A stretch of 64,000 nt of DNA from Malania oleifera (Eukaryota > Streptophyta > Magnoliopsida > Santalales > Ximeniaceae): assembly GCF_029873635.1 (NCBI RefSeq), contig NC_080423.1, positions 89,511,191 to 89,575,190 of the forward strand, written 5' to 3'. Within the stretch, counting starts at the first letter, position 1. Each line of letters opens with the position of its first letter. Under the pieces are notes generated by a model, which was given only the letters and a program-made list of their open reading frames with translations, was not told the DNA's origin and made no database searches. This document shows positions 21,847 to 33,639 of this stretch, in pieces. A program made the position numbers and the translations under genes.

Positions 21847-23286
21847 ATGGAAAATAAAGGGAGTGTATTGATGCAGCAGTATGAATTAGGAAAATTATTA
21901 GGCCAAGGTACCTTTGCCAAGGTCCATCATGCGAGAAATCTTAAAACTGGCATGAGTGTGGCTATTAAGATCATCGATAAGGAGAAGATATTGAAAGTTG
22001 GGATGATTGATCAGATTAAACGAGAGATATCTGTAATGAGACTGGTTAGACACCCTAATGTGGTGCAGCTTTATGAGGTTATGGCTAGCAAAACCAAGAT
22101 TTACTTTGTTATGGAATATGTCAAAGGTGGTGAGCTTTTCAACAAGGTAGCCAAAGGGAAACTGAAGGAGGATGTTGCAAGGAAATACTTTCAACAGCTA
22201 ATTAGTGCCGTTGATTATTGCCACAGTAGGGGTGTTTATCACCGGGATTTAAAACCAGAAAATCTCCTGTTGGATGAGAATGGAAATCTAAAGATTTCAG
22301 ACTTTGGATTGAGCGCACTTGCTGAATCAAAGTGTCAAGATGGGCTGCTCCACACAACCTGTGGGACACCTGCCTATGTTGCTCCAGAAGTGATCAATAG
22401 AAAAGGCTATGATGGATCAAAAGCTGATATATGGTCATGTGGGGTGGTCTTATTTGTTCTCTTGGCTGGCTATCTCCCGTTCTATGATTCGAATCTGATG
22501 GAAATGTACAGGAAGATTGGTAAGGCTGATTTCAAGTTCCCAAACTGGTTTTCTCCGGAAGTACGCAGACTGTTATCAAAGATCTTGGATCCTAACCCAG
22601 AGACAAGGGTTTCGATTGACAAAATAATGGAAAAAGCTTGGTCGCGGAAGGGGCTAGTATCTGAATCCATGAATGTTGAAGTAGAAGGGAAAGAAGCTGC
22701 CACTCTTGATATTGATACAGTGCTTGGTCCTTGTGAGAGTAGCACTGCTGTGTCCGAGTTGAAGCAAGAAATGGTAAAGCCCAGTAACTTGAATGCCTTC
22801 GATATCATCTCCTTTTCAGCAGGATTTGACTTGTCTGGTTTGTTCAAGGACAATAGCCAAAAGAGAGAAGTTCGATTTACATCCAGGCAGCCTGCCTCCA
22901 CAATCATGTCCAAGCTGGAGGACGTGGCTAAATGCTTGAGGCTGAGAGTGAAGAAGAAGGATGGAGGGTTGTTAAAATTGGAAGGCTCAAAGGAAGGCAG
23001 GAAAGGTTTATTGTCTATTGATGCGGAGGTTTTTGAGGTCACTCCATCTTTTCATTTGGTAGAGATGAAAAAGCTGAGTGGGGATACACTGGAGTTTCAG
23101 AAACAAATGATGCAAGACATACGACCAGCTCTTAAAGACATTGTTTGGACTTGGCAAGGTGATCAGCCCCTTCAGCAGCATCAACAACACCAATCACAAC
23201 AGCAACAACAAGAGCAACATGAAGAGGAACTAGAACTACCATGTTCTCAGGTACTACCGCTGCAAGTTGTCTCTCTTCAGGATTAA
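21847..23286 (+). CDS. CIPK: CBL-interacting serine/threonine protein kinase (CIPK2/CIPK10-like)
   Basis: A 479-residue, intronless SnRK3 kinase. In the known pathway a calcium-loaded CBL sensor binds the NAF motif, releases autoinhibition and directs the kinase to plasma or vacuolar membrane targets such as ion channels and transporters. Visible: Gly-loop GQGTFAKV (19-26), catalytic Lys41, Glu60, HRD (132-134), DFG (152-154), activation loop to APE (179-181), NAF/FISL motif (316-333, [18 protein letters not shown]) and a PP2C-interacting segment (about 343-374). The length is a little above the usual 430-460 because of a Gln/His-rich tail (441-460) that most relatives lack. The start is supported by the canonical MENKGSVL N-terminus. 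The intronless structure and sequence fit the CIPK2/10/15/5/25 group; which orthologue it is cannot be told from one sequence. All catalytic residues are intact. Confidence 0.97.
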   Translation: MENKGSVLMQQYELGKLLGQGTFAKVHHARNLKTGMSVAIKIIDKEKILKVGMIDQIKREISVMRLVRHPNVVQLYEVMASKTKIYFVMEYVKGGELFNKVAKGKLKEDVARKYFQQLISAVDYCHSRGVYHRDLKPENLLLDENGNLKISDFGLSALAESKCQDGLLHTTCGTPAYVAPEVINRKGYDGSKADIWSCGVVLFVLLAGYLPFYDSNLMEMYRKIGKADFKFPNWFSPEVRRLLSKILDPNPETRVSIDKIMEKAWSRKGLVSESMNVEVEGKEAATLDIDTVLGPCESSTAVSELKQEMVKPSNLNAFDIISFSAGFDLSGLFKDNSQKREVRFTSRQPASTIMSKLEDVAKCLRLRVKKKDGGLLKLEGSKEGRKGLLSIDAEVFEVTPSFHLVEMKKLSGDTLEFQKQMMQDIRPALKDIVWTWQGDQPLQQHQQHQSQQQQQEQHEEELELPCSQVLPLQVVSLQD

Positions 23287-23460
23287 TTAGGGAAGAGTAT
23301 CTAATTGTTGTTTGCAGTAAGTTGTCAGTTGTTAAGAAATGTCCAGCGTTCAACGGTTACTGTGTATATTTGATAGCTGCTCCGTTCTTCCTTCTTTTTT
23401 TTTCCCCCTGAACTTTAAATAAATGCTGACGGGGCTTAGGCTTACCCATTAAAAAAAAAA
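23287..23460 (+). terminator. 3' untranslated region and poly(A) signal of the kinase
   Basis: A canonical AATAAA lies at 23418-23423, about 130 bp after the stop codon. A T-rich stretch stands upstream and an A-run at about 23451-23460 is a likely cleavage region. Confidence 0.6.
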
Positions 23461-24453
23461 GGATGCTTGAAGGTGTGTTGGTCGTACCTCTTCCCTGATT
23501 ATCTGTGAGGATTGTGTTCCCTAATCATCGGAATTGCCAATTCTATGTTTCATGAGTTTTCTTGTTCCTCTTTTTTTTTTTTTTAATAAATAATTTGAAG
23601 AACTGCTTTATTGTCATGACTATTGTATGGCTTTTTGAAGATAAAACTTCTTTGGTTTACAAAGGGAACGGGTTACACAATGAGAGTAACCCATTCTCAT
23701 CCATTACTTCTTCCCTCTTCTCCCAAAGTTTGAATATAAGATCTCTACTATGAACCTTCAAGTGCTAGACTTGCCTTCTAAGGTTTCAAAATTGAAAAAA
23801 TCCTAACCGATTAGACCTTGTTGATAATGCGGGTTCCTAGTACGAGAATGCTTAGGCAAATGACTTCTCTAAACTAGCAATCTCAGCGACTTCTAACCTC
23901 AACAAAATGGCGAAGGTTGAAGTTGGGGCTCCAGTGAATGCGAGCCCCTTATTTGTATTTTTAGTAGTTGAAAATTGGACAAGACATGCTGATAATTAAT
24001 GAGTGTATTAAGTGTTTTTTTTTTTTCCCAAATATTATGATATTGCCATCACATTAATTACATTTCTAAAAAATATATTTATTTTTTGGTGATTAAAAAC
24101 ATTTTCAGGCATTTTATATCTTCTCTATCAAACACTATCAACTTTTTTCTTTCTAAACAAATTTTTTTTTTTTTTTAACATAGGAATAGAAGGGAAAATA
24201 ATTTTTTATAGAAAGTTAAATTAATTTCTTTTTGTTAGTTCTTTTTAAAAAGTTATGAGGGTCAAATTATGTCGTGGCATATAGGAAAATATAAGTTGTA
24301 CAAATTGATGCGAGTTGGACTTGATGAATCCAATACTAACCAACTTGCATAATAATGTTCAATCAAATTTCACTTAATGTTCTAACATGCCAAATAATAC
24401 GGGGATCAGCTTGTTATTCTTATATTTAAACTTGTAAATGATGGAGATAAGAG
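23461..24453. other. Intergenic, no feature recognised
   Basis: AT-rich sequence with several T-runs (for example 23571-23584 and 24163-24176). The short ORFs here are not conserved-looking. I see nothing else in it. Confidence 0.4.
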
Positions 24454-24909
24454 TAGGGCTGCAAATGAAGTTGGGAAGCTTAGTTTAGTAGTAGCTTGTT
24501 CAAGATCATTGAATATATAAATAAGCTAGTGTAGTAAGGTCGAATTAAACTTAGTAGTTTAAAAGTAGTAATGTTTGTGTGTAGAATTATATAGCTCAAA
24601 TTCCATAACCTAGATTTAGGGTTGAAGTTGATGCTCAAAGCCAATAGGCTAACTTGGTGAGGTAAAAAAACTCAAGCAATATTAGTATGAGTCGCTTTTC
24701 ACCTTCTTACCTAACAAAATCAGTCGTCTCTCAAAATGAGAGGTTCCAAAGGAATCAACTGAGTGTCTTAGCATCTTAACTTAGTGGGGACTCGTGAACT
24801 CATTCATTTGCAAACAAGCTTGAGTAAAGTAATTTAAAGCTTAGCTTGAACTCAAATTCGACTTGAAATTTGACAAAAATTGATTTGACTTGACTCGTTG
24901 GTAACCCTA
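24454..24909. mobile_element. Possible hAT-like MITE
   Basis: The left end TAGGGCTGCAAATGA and the right end (complement TAGGGTTACCAACGA) form an imperfect terminal inverted repeat. They are flanked by GATAAGAG (24446-24453) and GATAGGGG (24910-24917), an 8-bp duplication with 6 matches. The 456-bp interior has no coding capacity. A similar terminus (TAGGGCTGCAAA) is common in plant non-autonomous hAT elements. It is old and the evidence is imperfect. Confidence 0.45.
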
Positions 24910-25634
24910 GATAGGGGGGGGGGGGGGGCAATTGATTGAGATAAGTATAAAGCTAATAAGCAAGGACAACCATTAGTCGTCTTTGATAAAGAACAAGTTA
25001 GTCGGCTAAGTGAGAACAATAAAGTCTATTAATGTCCAAGTCGACTAAGCTAGATGAGTGAGTACAAACTACTTTGCGAAGGGTTAAGTTTGCTAGTTTT
25101 TCTTGAATTATGTCAACCATCCGCATAAGAAAACTCTAGTTGTATGTAACCGGTATGCCTTTATAATAGGCACATTAAACACAACTATAACACCAGTCGC
25201 ATAATTGGGGACACGTTAAATGCCTATTTAGCTATACTTATGTCAGTCAAATAGCAAAATGGAGCACCAAACATGCTCCTCAATTGTTGTCTATTTCCTA
25301 AAACACTAATATCCCCATACAAGTACAAATAAGGTAATTTGTTACAAAAATTCATGCAGGTATATCAAAAGACTAATCTGATTGATACTCCTACGCCTTT
25401 CATTGAATTGAACATCGAAAGACAACATAGGAGCACTCTCCAGTTGATTTTGTCCAGAAATTTCTTATCTAGATCTCATCTTCAAGCTTGCCAATATATC
25501 CAAGCCATTAAACTAAAATTCTATGTGTGTGTGTATTTTTTTTTTTTTTAAGTTCTCTTGTGGCTTATACAAGACGTTGTCTACTCTAAATCATGGTCCT
25601 CAATTTTGTCCTTAAAAGACGTTTTTCATACACC
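24910..25634. other. Intergenic with a G-tract
   Basis: Contains a run of about 14 G at 24915-24929 and a few GTCGACTAAG-like words near 25030, which hint at more LTR debris. No gene seen. Confidence 0.35.
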
Positions 25635-25639
25635 AATAG

Positions 25640-27775
25640 TGTAGAGACCTGAAGAATTATAGTAATTAAATAATAAAAGAAATGAGAGAAAAAGGTTTTC
25701 AACAGGGTCTCGTCGACGAGTGTAGAAGTGCTCGTCGACGAACATGTTTCTTGGGATTGTCGACGGGGACATTCGTCTCGTCGACGAGAAATTACTGAGA
25801 AGACTGTTTTCAGAACCTGAAACTCGTTGACGAGGAGAAGGTGTTTGTCGACGAGCTCCCTTCGTTGACTCGTCGACAAGATGTGGCTCGTCGACGAGTC
25901 CACGTGGACCAGCATTCTATAAAAGGTCAAGAATCCATTTTTTTTCCTACGAGAAACATTCAGGAAACTTCTCTCCCTCTCTCTCTCTCTCTAACCTCGT
26001 CCTCTCCTCCTTCTCTCTAGTAATCTGGCTTCATTTCACGCCGGTTCGACGATCCGAAGTCGACACGCTACTCCTAGGAAGTTTTCATTCACATCTACAG
26101 GAGTAGATCGTTGGATAGGCCAACTTGGGAACCATCCCAAAATTTGGGTAAGTTGAATATTTTAATTTTTATTAGGTTTTTGGTGTTTCAAGACTGAGGA
26201 GAATATGTTAGGTAAGATAATACTAAAGTTTGTTGGGGAAAAATGTTAATTTCAGGGTGTTGTGCTAGGAACACTGCAGGTGTAGGATTGAGTGTTTTGT
26301 GGGCTTCTTAGTAGGCCAGGTAAGGGGATAAACTAAGTCAGAACTTTCATGAAATTATTTATTATTCTACAGCATTAAATTTAAGGAAAATATATATATT
26401 ATAGAATTATGTTTGGGAAATACTACTATGAAGAGGGATATGATTTAAACGTGTTTTATTAGAAATTATGATTTTAGAACAAATTTTACATTCAGAATGT
26501 TACCCATTTCTGTGTGGCATGAATTGAAATTTCCATGTAATTATGTATACTAGAATAATATGTTTTTCCAAATCAAGCATGATATGATAGTTTTCAGGGC
26601 AATTATAAAACAATACAGGAACCATGATTTCATGAATATAATGTTTAACAGTACAGAGAAATCATGTTCAGTATATTATATGATATGTCGGTGCAGATAT
26701 TGTGATTAAATGTTATGTTATGCTGGTGCAGATGTCGTGATTCATGTTGGCGCAGATGTCATAATCATGTATGATAAGACAGAATTCATGAAATATTATC
26801 ATGTAAGATATTATTATAAAATACGAAACAGTTATTTCAGTATATGAAACATATTATATGTTGTTAGAACCCGAATGGTATGGTTTAATTCAGTTTTCAG
26901 GAGCATGGTACCGTAGCTATATGTTCAGAACTATGATAATGCTACGACACGACCAGTAGTGTGGGAGATGGCAGTCAATGTGGCTTCAGTATAGAGTGAA
27001 GTTGTTCCCCTGACAGTCCAGGACCAGGAGGGGCAGACTCATTGTACTTATAGACTTATGTTTGATTTAGCATGGTCGGTTAACCATTGCTAGGCCCCCC
27101 CTTCGAGCTACACAACCTAATCATGTGGGGCTAAGACATGACATCAGCTAGCTATCCATCCTGGGTATTATTTCAGTATTGTACAGTTACATAAGATGAT
27201 TTTCATGTACAGAAATTTAGTATGCCTTATTATGATATGACAAATCATGTTTTACTCAGTTTTACTACGGACGGATTATACCAAATATGTTTATTATACT
27301 GTTTATATGTATAACATGAAAATACTCATGATACCACACATTGATGTTAGTTTATTTCCCTTACTGAGAGGTATCTCACCCCAACATTTCAAACATTTCA
27401 GGAACTCCAGGTAGAGGAGTAGATAGAGCTTCGTGACAGTAGAGTCCGACCGAGCTACCTTGTCAGAAGGGAAAGTTGTTGAGCTAAGGTTAGATTTATT
27501 TTTGGGAAGTGACCCTAGGTTACTTTTTGGTCTTTTGGTGGATAATTGTATATATAACAGATTTTGTAGGACTCTGGTATTGTGGTTGGTTGGTGACATG
27601 TTTGTAAATTACGTTTTCTACTACTTAGGTATCAGAGTTAAATGACAGGTTTATCCCTGGTACTCATGAGTCCAGGTTGAGCATGATTACATCAATTTAG
27701 TAGGTGTTAGAGTTACTATGAGTGTTATTATGGAAAAAAAAAAAAAAGATATGGTAAAATAGGCAGGTTGTTACA
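25640..27775 (+). mobile_element. 2.1-kb solo LTR, plus orientation
   Basis: Starts TGTAGAGACC and ends GGTTGTTACA, flanked by AATAG (25635-25639) and AGTAG (27776-27780), a duplication with one mismatch. It carries a block of CTCGTCGACGAG-type phrases (25709-25897), an extended G-box palindrome (GTCCACGTGGAC, 25898-25909), a TATA box (TATAAAA, 25918-25924), a CT-repeat leader (about 25975-25993) and the conserved core CTTACTGAGAGGTATCTCACCC (about 27360-27381). It is the same subfamily as 34642-36850, in the opposite orientation. No internal region is present. Confidence 0.82.
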
Positions 27776-27780
27776 AGTAG

Positions 27781-29380
27781 AATATTTTAGTAAATGAAAT
27801 GTTTGTGCATATGTACAATTTAATTCAAGCGCTTTATTTTGAAGATTGTGTTCCCATAACAACACTAGTCAATGCTACTAGAAGTCGGAAAATTTATAAA
27901 ATAACTCTTCTTCTCAACATTGGAATGACATGATTTAGGAAATCTTGTATGTTGCGTGCAAAATGAACTGATTGAAGATAAGTCTAGCAATGATAATTCA
28001 ATGCCTAGTACTTCGTTTAAACATTGAGAGTAAGATAGATTAATCAATTGCCTACGTATGAGGGGAAATTATATAGGGAACTATCAATAGTAATTTTTTT
28101 ACCAAACATATTGTAACCAAGTTGAGTTATTCAAAAATTGAGCTAAACTAAAGAAAGAAGAAATTTTGTACAGGGTGGTCAACTAGTCTTTTAGTGGCGA
28201 TCGACTGGTCCTTGTCCTCCCTATATTTTCATGCATGTGCAAAGAACTTTTGGCACCACCTCGATAGCAAGCAACCCAACCTATAGAGCGGTTGACTTTT
28301 TAGTTAATTTTTCAAATTTTGAATTCAAGTGATTTGAGTAACTAATGATTTTAAGGGTGTCAAGTGTCCTAATTGTTGCTACGTGGACTATGAATCAAGT
28401 TGTTGTTGGTTAGTAGTTAGTGGTTATGGTGATTGAAATTTTGAATTCAAAATTCTTAACTCTCATTTCTCTCCATATGCATGATTTATATCTAGACTAT
28501 GCATAGCCCATTTTGTGCACGTCCTACTTGGGGTAGGACAAGTTTTGAGAGAAGAAACTTGGTTTTTTGGGTGATAGGAAGTGATTTCTTATTTTGGGTC
28601 TTTGAGAGATATCATTTTCTCTAAATCATTTATTTCAATCTTTGGGTGTGTGCATTTTTGCATGCTGTTCTATTAGAAATACTAGCCCTCAAGAATTAAA
28701 GTCATTCTTATCACCCTCCTCCCTTAATTTCTATGTTTGCATTGAAATTGTGTATGCATGTGTTATGTCATTATGTTTTCCTCATGTGATATGATTTCTT
28801 CAGCTTTCTTTCACGTATTAGTGTTGTTGTAGTGCCTCTAGAATAGTCTGCATGCACATTGTTGAACCACACTTGGTTTTGACATCTTATTTTTCAAAAA
28901 ATGTATTTTTTTTCAAAAAAAATGGTTTTCAATGTCCTTTTCTTAGTTTTCTCATGTATGAAATTAGTTTATAAATTGGCATGTCATTTAGGATAGGAGT
29001 GTTGACATCAAGTTTTGAGGATTTGTTTAGGTTGTGGACATTTGATGATCATTTTGAAATACTACAAGTATAGACTACCACATCATTGGTACAACTAACT
29101 TGTTTTTTTAAAAAAAAAATTTAAAAAATGGAGTCACCATTTTATTGTATTTTTGAAAAGGAAAAATAAAATAAAGTCTTTTAAAGAGATAGGTTTGGGA
29201 GTTTACTTGTGTATAGGGAAAGTAACACTTTAAATTTCCATTCTTGAGGATTCAAAGGGTTAGCACCCTAAGACACCATTCCATTGAATGGTTGTAGTGC
29301 TTGCCTTGTGTGTGTGTGTGTGTGTGTGTGTGTACATCCCTTCAAAATGGTTCATTTTAGAATATACACGACCTTTATCC

Positions 29381-29412
<32 letters not shown>

Positions 29413-30619
29413 GGTATGTTTTGAATGTACAAATTATATTAAAAAATCCTCACCTTTGCCTTTGCTTGGACGTGACCTAAACTCTCCTTTAGAGGGTCCT
29501 TTTATAAGCCTTTTGTGAGTGAAGGGAAACCCTTTTCAAATTTGAATTTTAAAATTTAAATTCAAAAATAACTACCAATAATTACCAACCACGAACTATT
29601 ATGACTGGTAGTTGACACGTTGCATCAAAGGGGAATGTGGCATGCCCAAAACCTCTTGCCAATTTCATGAGGTCAACTCAAAAATTCAAATTTGTGGCAA
29701 ACCAGTTGACCACCTTGAGGGGTAGATCAGTCGCCTACGGGAGGGCACCCATGGCTATTTGGAGGGAAGGATGGTCGACTACCCAAAAGGGTCGATCGAT
29801 GACCTAGAATTAAGGGTTGATCGACCGTCTCTACCTTATTTTTTTCTTCTCTTTTTACTTGCTTCCACTTTCATGTACTTAAAAGGACTTTTGTTTTGGG
29901 AGGTAAAAAATGACCATCAACCACGCGTAGACAAGATCCACACAGGATTCATAAAAATTGCATGAGATTTTGAAGAAATATTAAAATATTCATGTAAATG
30001 GTCGACCAATCTCGAGGCACAATTAACCACCACTATTCTCTACAGATGACCAATTAACCTTTAGGGCACGATCAACCACCCAATTCAGAGACTATTTATT
30101 AGCCCCTTTTTTTCTAAACTTTTCTTAAATTTTGGATTCAATGATTGGTTTAAACACTTACCAAAGTGTATGGCCAAATTTAATGGTTTTCTACATAGAA
30201 AAACCAAAAATGCCCATTTTAAAGTGTTTTCAAGAAATGTAAAAATTTTGGAATGAATAATATGACTTTTGGACATTTTCTAAAAAGTTTCTAATTCAGA
30301 TTTCAATGAATTTCAAGGCAGGTTTGTGATTTTCGCACCAAAAAATTAATTTAGAAAATGTCAATTTTAAAACTAATCAATTATGAAGTGGCTTAAGCGT
30401 GAAAGTTGCTTATTTTCTAAAATTAGCAAACTTCGAGGCTGTACTTTTGTAGAGTTTTCTAAAAAATCAGTATTTTCTAATTAAAATATCTAATTTTCAC
30501 TCAAGGTTTCTATTTTCAAAATCTCTAAAATGTTTTTAATCAAAAATTGAAATTTTTTTGGGAAAATACAAGTGGCTTACTTCCATTCTATGGTATGTAG
30601 GCAATCTATTTTTCATAAT
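27781..30619. other. AT-rich repeat debris with GT microsatellites
   Basis: Contains two (GT)n tracts (29308-29333 and 29383-29411). Blocks of GGTCGAC/GATCGACC words at about 28175-28210, 29700-29835 and 30000-30085 resemble the U3 phrase blocks of LTRs elsewhere in the window. Ends of elements are not visible. Open reading frames here look random. Confidence 0.4.
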
Positions 30620-30624
30620 AGATG

Positions 30625-31191
30625 TGCTATTTGTGGCTCTTATACTTTTTTTTTTATAAGCAAAGAAGGAAGGGGGAAAAACATGAAAGGGGCAGCATAG
30701 CAGGATTCGTCGATGAGGGAACGATAGAGGTTTGTCGATGAAGGCTCTGAAGCTCGTCGACAAATAATTACCGAGAGTAGGAAATTTCAGACTTCTGGCT
30801 TCGTCATCGAGAGCCCTGTATTTGTCGACGAAGGTTCTTCTTGGTCTCGTCGACGAAGCTCCTGTGTTCGTCGACGAGGGGCGCCTGGGCTGCGGTAGTT
30901 TGTCTGAATTTTTGAATTTTGAACATTGGATGGTTGGGCAAATGAGGGGAAACCTCCGAGGAAACTCTATATATGTCATCTAGATATATTTTGAGAGTGA
31001 GAGTGATCATTATTGAAGTGTATTGTGTACATTGTGATTTCTATAGTGAAATTTGGGTGTTTTTTGCTTCCGTGGATGTAGGCTTTTTCGAACCACGTAA
31101 ATATTTGTGTTGTTATGCTTATTGGTTGTGCTATTTATTTCTTGTTGATTATTCCGATGTGCATCTTCATTATACGATCCATATCACAAAA
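30625..31191 (+). repeat. 5' LTR of the copia element
   Basis: 567 bp, beginning TGCTATTTGTGG (3' partner TGTTATTTGTGG). It contains a block of TCGTCGACGA-type phrases (about 30704-30887), a TATA box (TATATAT, 30968-30974), and ends just before the primer-binding site. Confidence 0.9.
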
Positions 31192-31195
31192 AAAT

Positions 31196-31207
31196 TGGTA
31201 TCAGAGA
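31196..31207 (+). other. Primer-binding site of the copia element
   Basis: TTGGTATCAGAG: the core TGGTATCAGAG matches the initiator tRNA-Met complement, directly after the 5' LTR. Confidence 0.85.
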
Positions 31208-31217
31208 TATTGTTGTT

Positions 31218-31990
31218 ATGGTATCGGGATCATCTTCTGCAAGATTTTATATTGTCAAATTCGATGGAACCAGAAGCTTCGGTCTATGGCAGAGAAGAGT
31301 GAAAGACATTCTAATGTAACAAGAAATGGCTAAGGCTCTGCTTGATACTCAATCGGAAGGAATGGATGAGGCAACATGGCTAGATTTGAAAGTAAAGGCA
31401 GCGTCAACAATACGCTTGTGTTTGGCCAACAAAGTTCTCTATCAGGTGATGGAGGAAGATTCTCCAGCGGCTATTTGGCAAAATTTAGAAAGTCGATACA
31501 TGTCTAAATCCCTTAATAACAAACTTTTTTCTTAAGCAGCATTTATATTGGCTTAAGATGGTAGAAGAATCTAGTCTAGATCAACACATCAATGCGTTTA
31601 ATCAAATCATAAGTGATCTTAAGAGAGTTGATGTGAAGTTTGATGAGGATGATAAGAATTTGATGCTGTTAAATTCTTTGCCCTCAACTCATACCTACGA
31701 AAATCTTGTGACCACTTTTACGTGGGGAAAAGAAACATTTGATTTGGAAGAGGTAACAAGTGCTTTGTTAAATTTTCATCAAAGGTTGAAAATATGTGAT
31801 GAAGGAGAAGGACTTGTGGTAAAGGGTTGTAATAAGCGAGGCAAAGGAAAGTTTAAAAATGGGTCTAACTAGAAATCCTGGAATCAATCCAAGAAGAAGA
31901 AGGAAATCAGGTGTTATAAATGCAGTAAAAAGGGGCATGTGAAACAGGAGTGTCCGGATTGGAAGAAGTGAAATGCTAATAAGCATGAGA
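31218..31990 (+). pseudogene. Copia gag (broken)
   Basis: Translation from the ATG at 31218 starts MVSGSSSARFYIVKFDGTRS and runs into a stop after 34 codons. The same frame then continues as a gag/UBN2 domain (31326-31872, for example NLESRYMSKSLNNKLF and MVEESSLDQHINAFNQIISD). It ends in a CX2CX4HX4C zinc knuckle (CYKCSKKGHVKQEC) at about 31918-31960. Additional stops occur near 31535, 31555 and 31870. Confidence 0.85.
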
Positions 31991-32039
31991 GGATTTCTAA
32001 ATCTGTGAATGTTTTTCAAGAAGAGGATTCAGAGGATGG

Positions 32040-33374
32040 TGATGTTCTATTAGTTTCAGTAGAGTTTGATAATCTAACAGACTCTTGGATACTTGACTTG
32101 GCATGTTCTTATCACATGACTCCAAATAAGGATTAGTTCTACACTTACAGGTTAGTAAATTCCAAATAAATTCTTATGGGTAATGATGCTTCTTGCAAGA
32201 TCGTTGGCATAGGAAATGTAAAGATAAAAATATTTGATGGTGTTGTAAGAACATTGTGTAATGTAAAACATATACCTGAGTTAAGAAAGAGTTTGATATC
32301 TCTTGCCACTTTGGATTGTAATGGCTTTAATTACAAGTCCAAAGGTGGAGTTTTGACATTATGGAAAGGTAATCTAACTATAATGAAAGGGTAGAAACTG
32401 GATGGAAATATTTACATGTTGTAGGGAACTACCGTTGTAGGTGGAGTTGCAGCCGCAGATGCTGAATTTGATGAGATTTTCTTGTGGCATATGCATCTAG
32501 GGCATATAGGAGAACATGACATGAAAGAACTACACAAGAGAAAACTATTGAAAGGTTTGAAAATGTGTCAATTGGAATTTTGTAGGTTTTTTGTTTTTAG
32601 AAAACATAATAGGGCAAAATTCAGATCAGCTACTCACAAGACGAAAGGAATTCTTGACTATGTACATTCAGATGTTTGGAGCCCAGTTAGAGTTGCATCA
32701 AAGGGTAGACATGTGTACTATGTGAGTTTCATTGATGATTACTCACGGAAGTTTTGGGTTTACTTCATGCGTCACAAATTTAATACGTTTTCCAAGTTTA
32801 AGATTTGAAAGGTTGAAGTTGAAAACCTGACAGGGAGGAGAATCAAATACTTAAGGTCAGATAATGGGACCGAGTACGCTGATTCTCAGTTTATGGAGTT
32901 TTTACGAAGTAGGGCATCAAGAGACATTTTATAGTTCGTCGGACACCTCAAAGAAATGGTGTGGCAAAACGGATGAACCAGACTCTCACTAATAGGGCTC
33001 AGTGTCTGAGATTGAATGCAGGGCTACCAAAGAACTTCTGGGCCAAGGTAGTTAGTATGACTTGTTTTTTGATTAACCGATCACTAAGGGCATCACTAGT
33101 GGGTAAAGTGGTGGAAGAGGTTTGGACAGGAAATACAGTAGAGTACTCCGAATTGAAGGTATTCGAGTGTCCAGCCTATGTCCATGTGTCTAGTGAGGAG
33201 AGGTCTAAGCTTGACCCAAAGTCTTGTCGTTGCATCTTCTTGGGATATCCAGAGGGTGTGAAAGGGTATAAGCTGTGGGACCCAGTGGCAAACAAAGTAG
33301 TGATCAGTAGAGATGTAGTCTTTGATGAGAAGGCTATGGTGAAGCGTACTCAAGAGTTTGATGAACAAAAATAG
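32040..33374 (+). pseudogene. Copia protease and integrase (broken)
   Basis: The protease region reads SWILDLACSYHMTP; the active-site D-S/T-G-like triad is altered. The GAG-pre-integrase and zinc-finger part (about 32480-32620) retains WHMHLGHI, but the second cysteine pair is poorly kept (CRFFVF). The integrase core shows HSDVWSP, FIDDYSRKFWVY and SDNGTEY, so catalytic acidic residues are still recognisable. It then changes frame near 32810 and 32960. The 32961-33374 stretch has MNQTLTNRAQCLR, WAKVVSMTCFLINRSL and the GYPEGVKGYKLWDP end of integrase. Confidence 0.85.
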
Positions 33375-33639
33375 GGGCCAGAAAGTTGGGTCAGTGATGA
33401 ACATGTTGTGCAGGTGGAGTTGGAAGCTCAAGGCAACGAAAATGATCATGGTCCTGTGGTTGCAAGGAGCTTTAGGGAAACCAGCAAGTCAACGATATTC
33501 TTATACAGAGATCAGGATGCACTATCAAGTCTCCATCAAGGTATGGTTTTGATGAGTTAGTATTTTATGTTTTCCTTATTTGTTGCAATGATCCAACTTC
33601 TTTTCAAGAGGCAGTGCACGGCTAGGAAAAAATAGGTGG

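Noticed and set aside
22482-23042. 186-codon minus-strand ORF antisense to the kinase
   Set aside because: It is the mirror of a conserved kinase coding region and has no recognisable domain.
25709-25900. Evenly spaced palindromic words that look at first like a CRISPR array
   Set aside because: The words vary, spacing is irregular, there are no cas genes, the sequence is a plant nuclear LTR, and the block is explained as a U3 repeat.
29288-29518. 76-codon ORF rich in Cys and Val
   Set aside because: It is a translated GT microsatellite.
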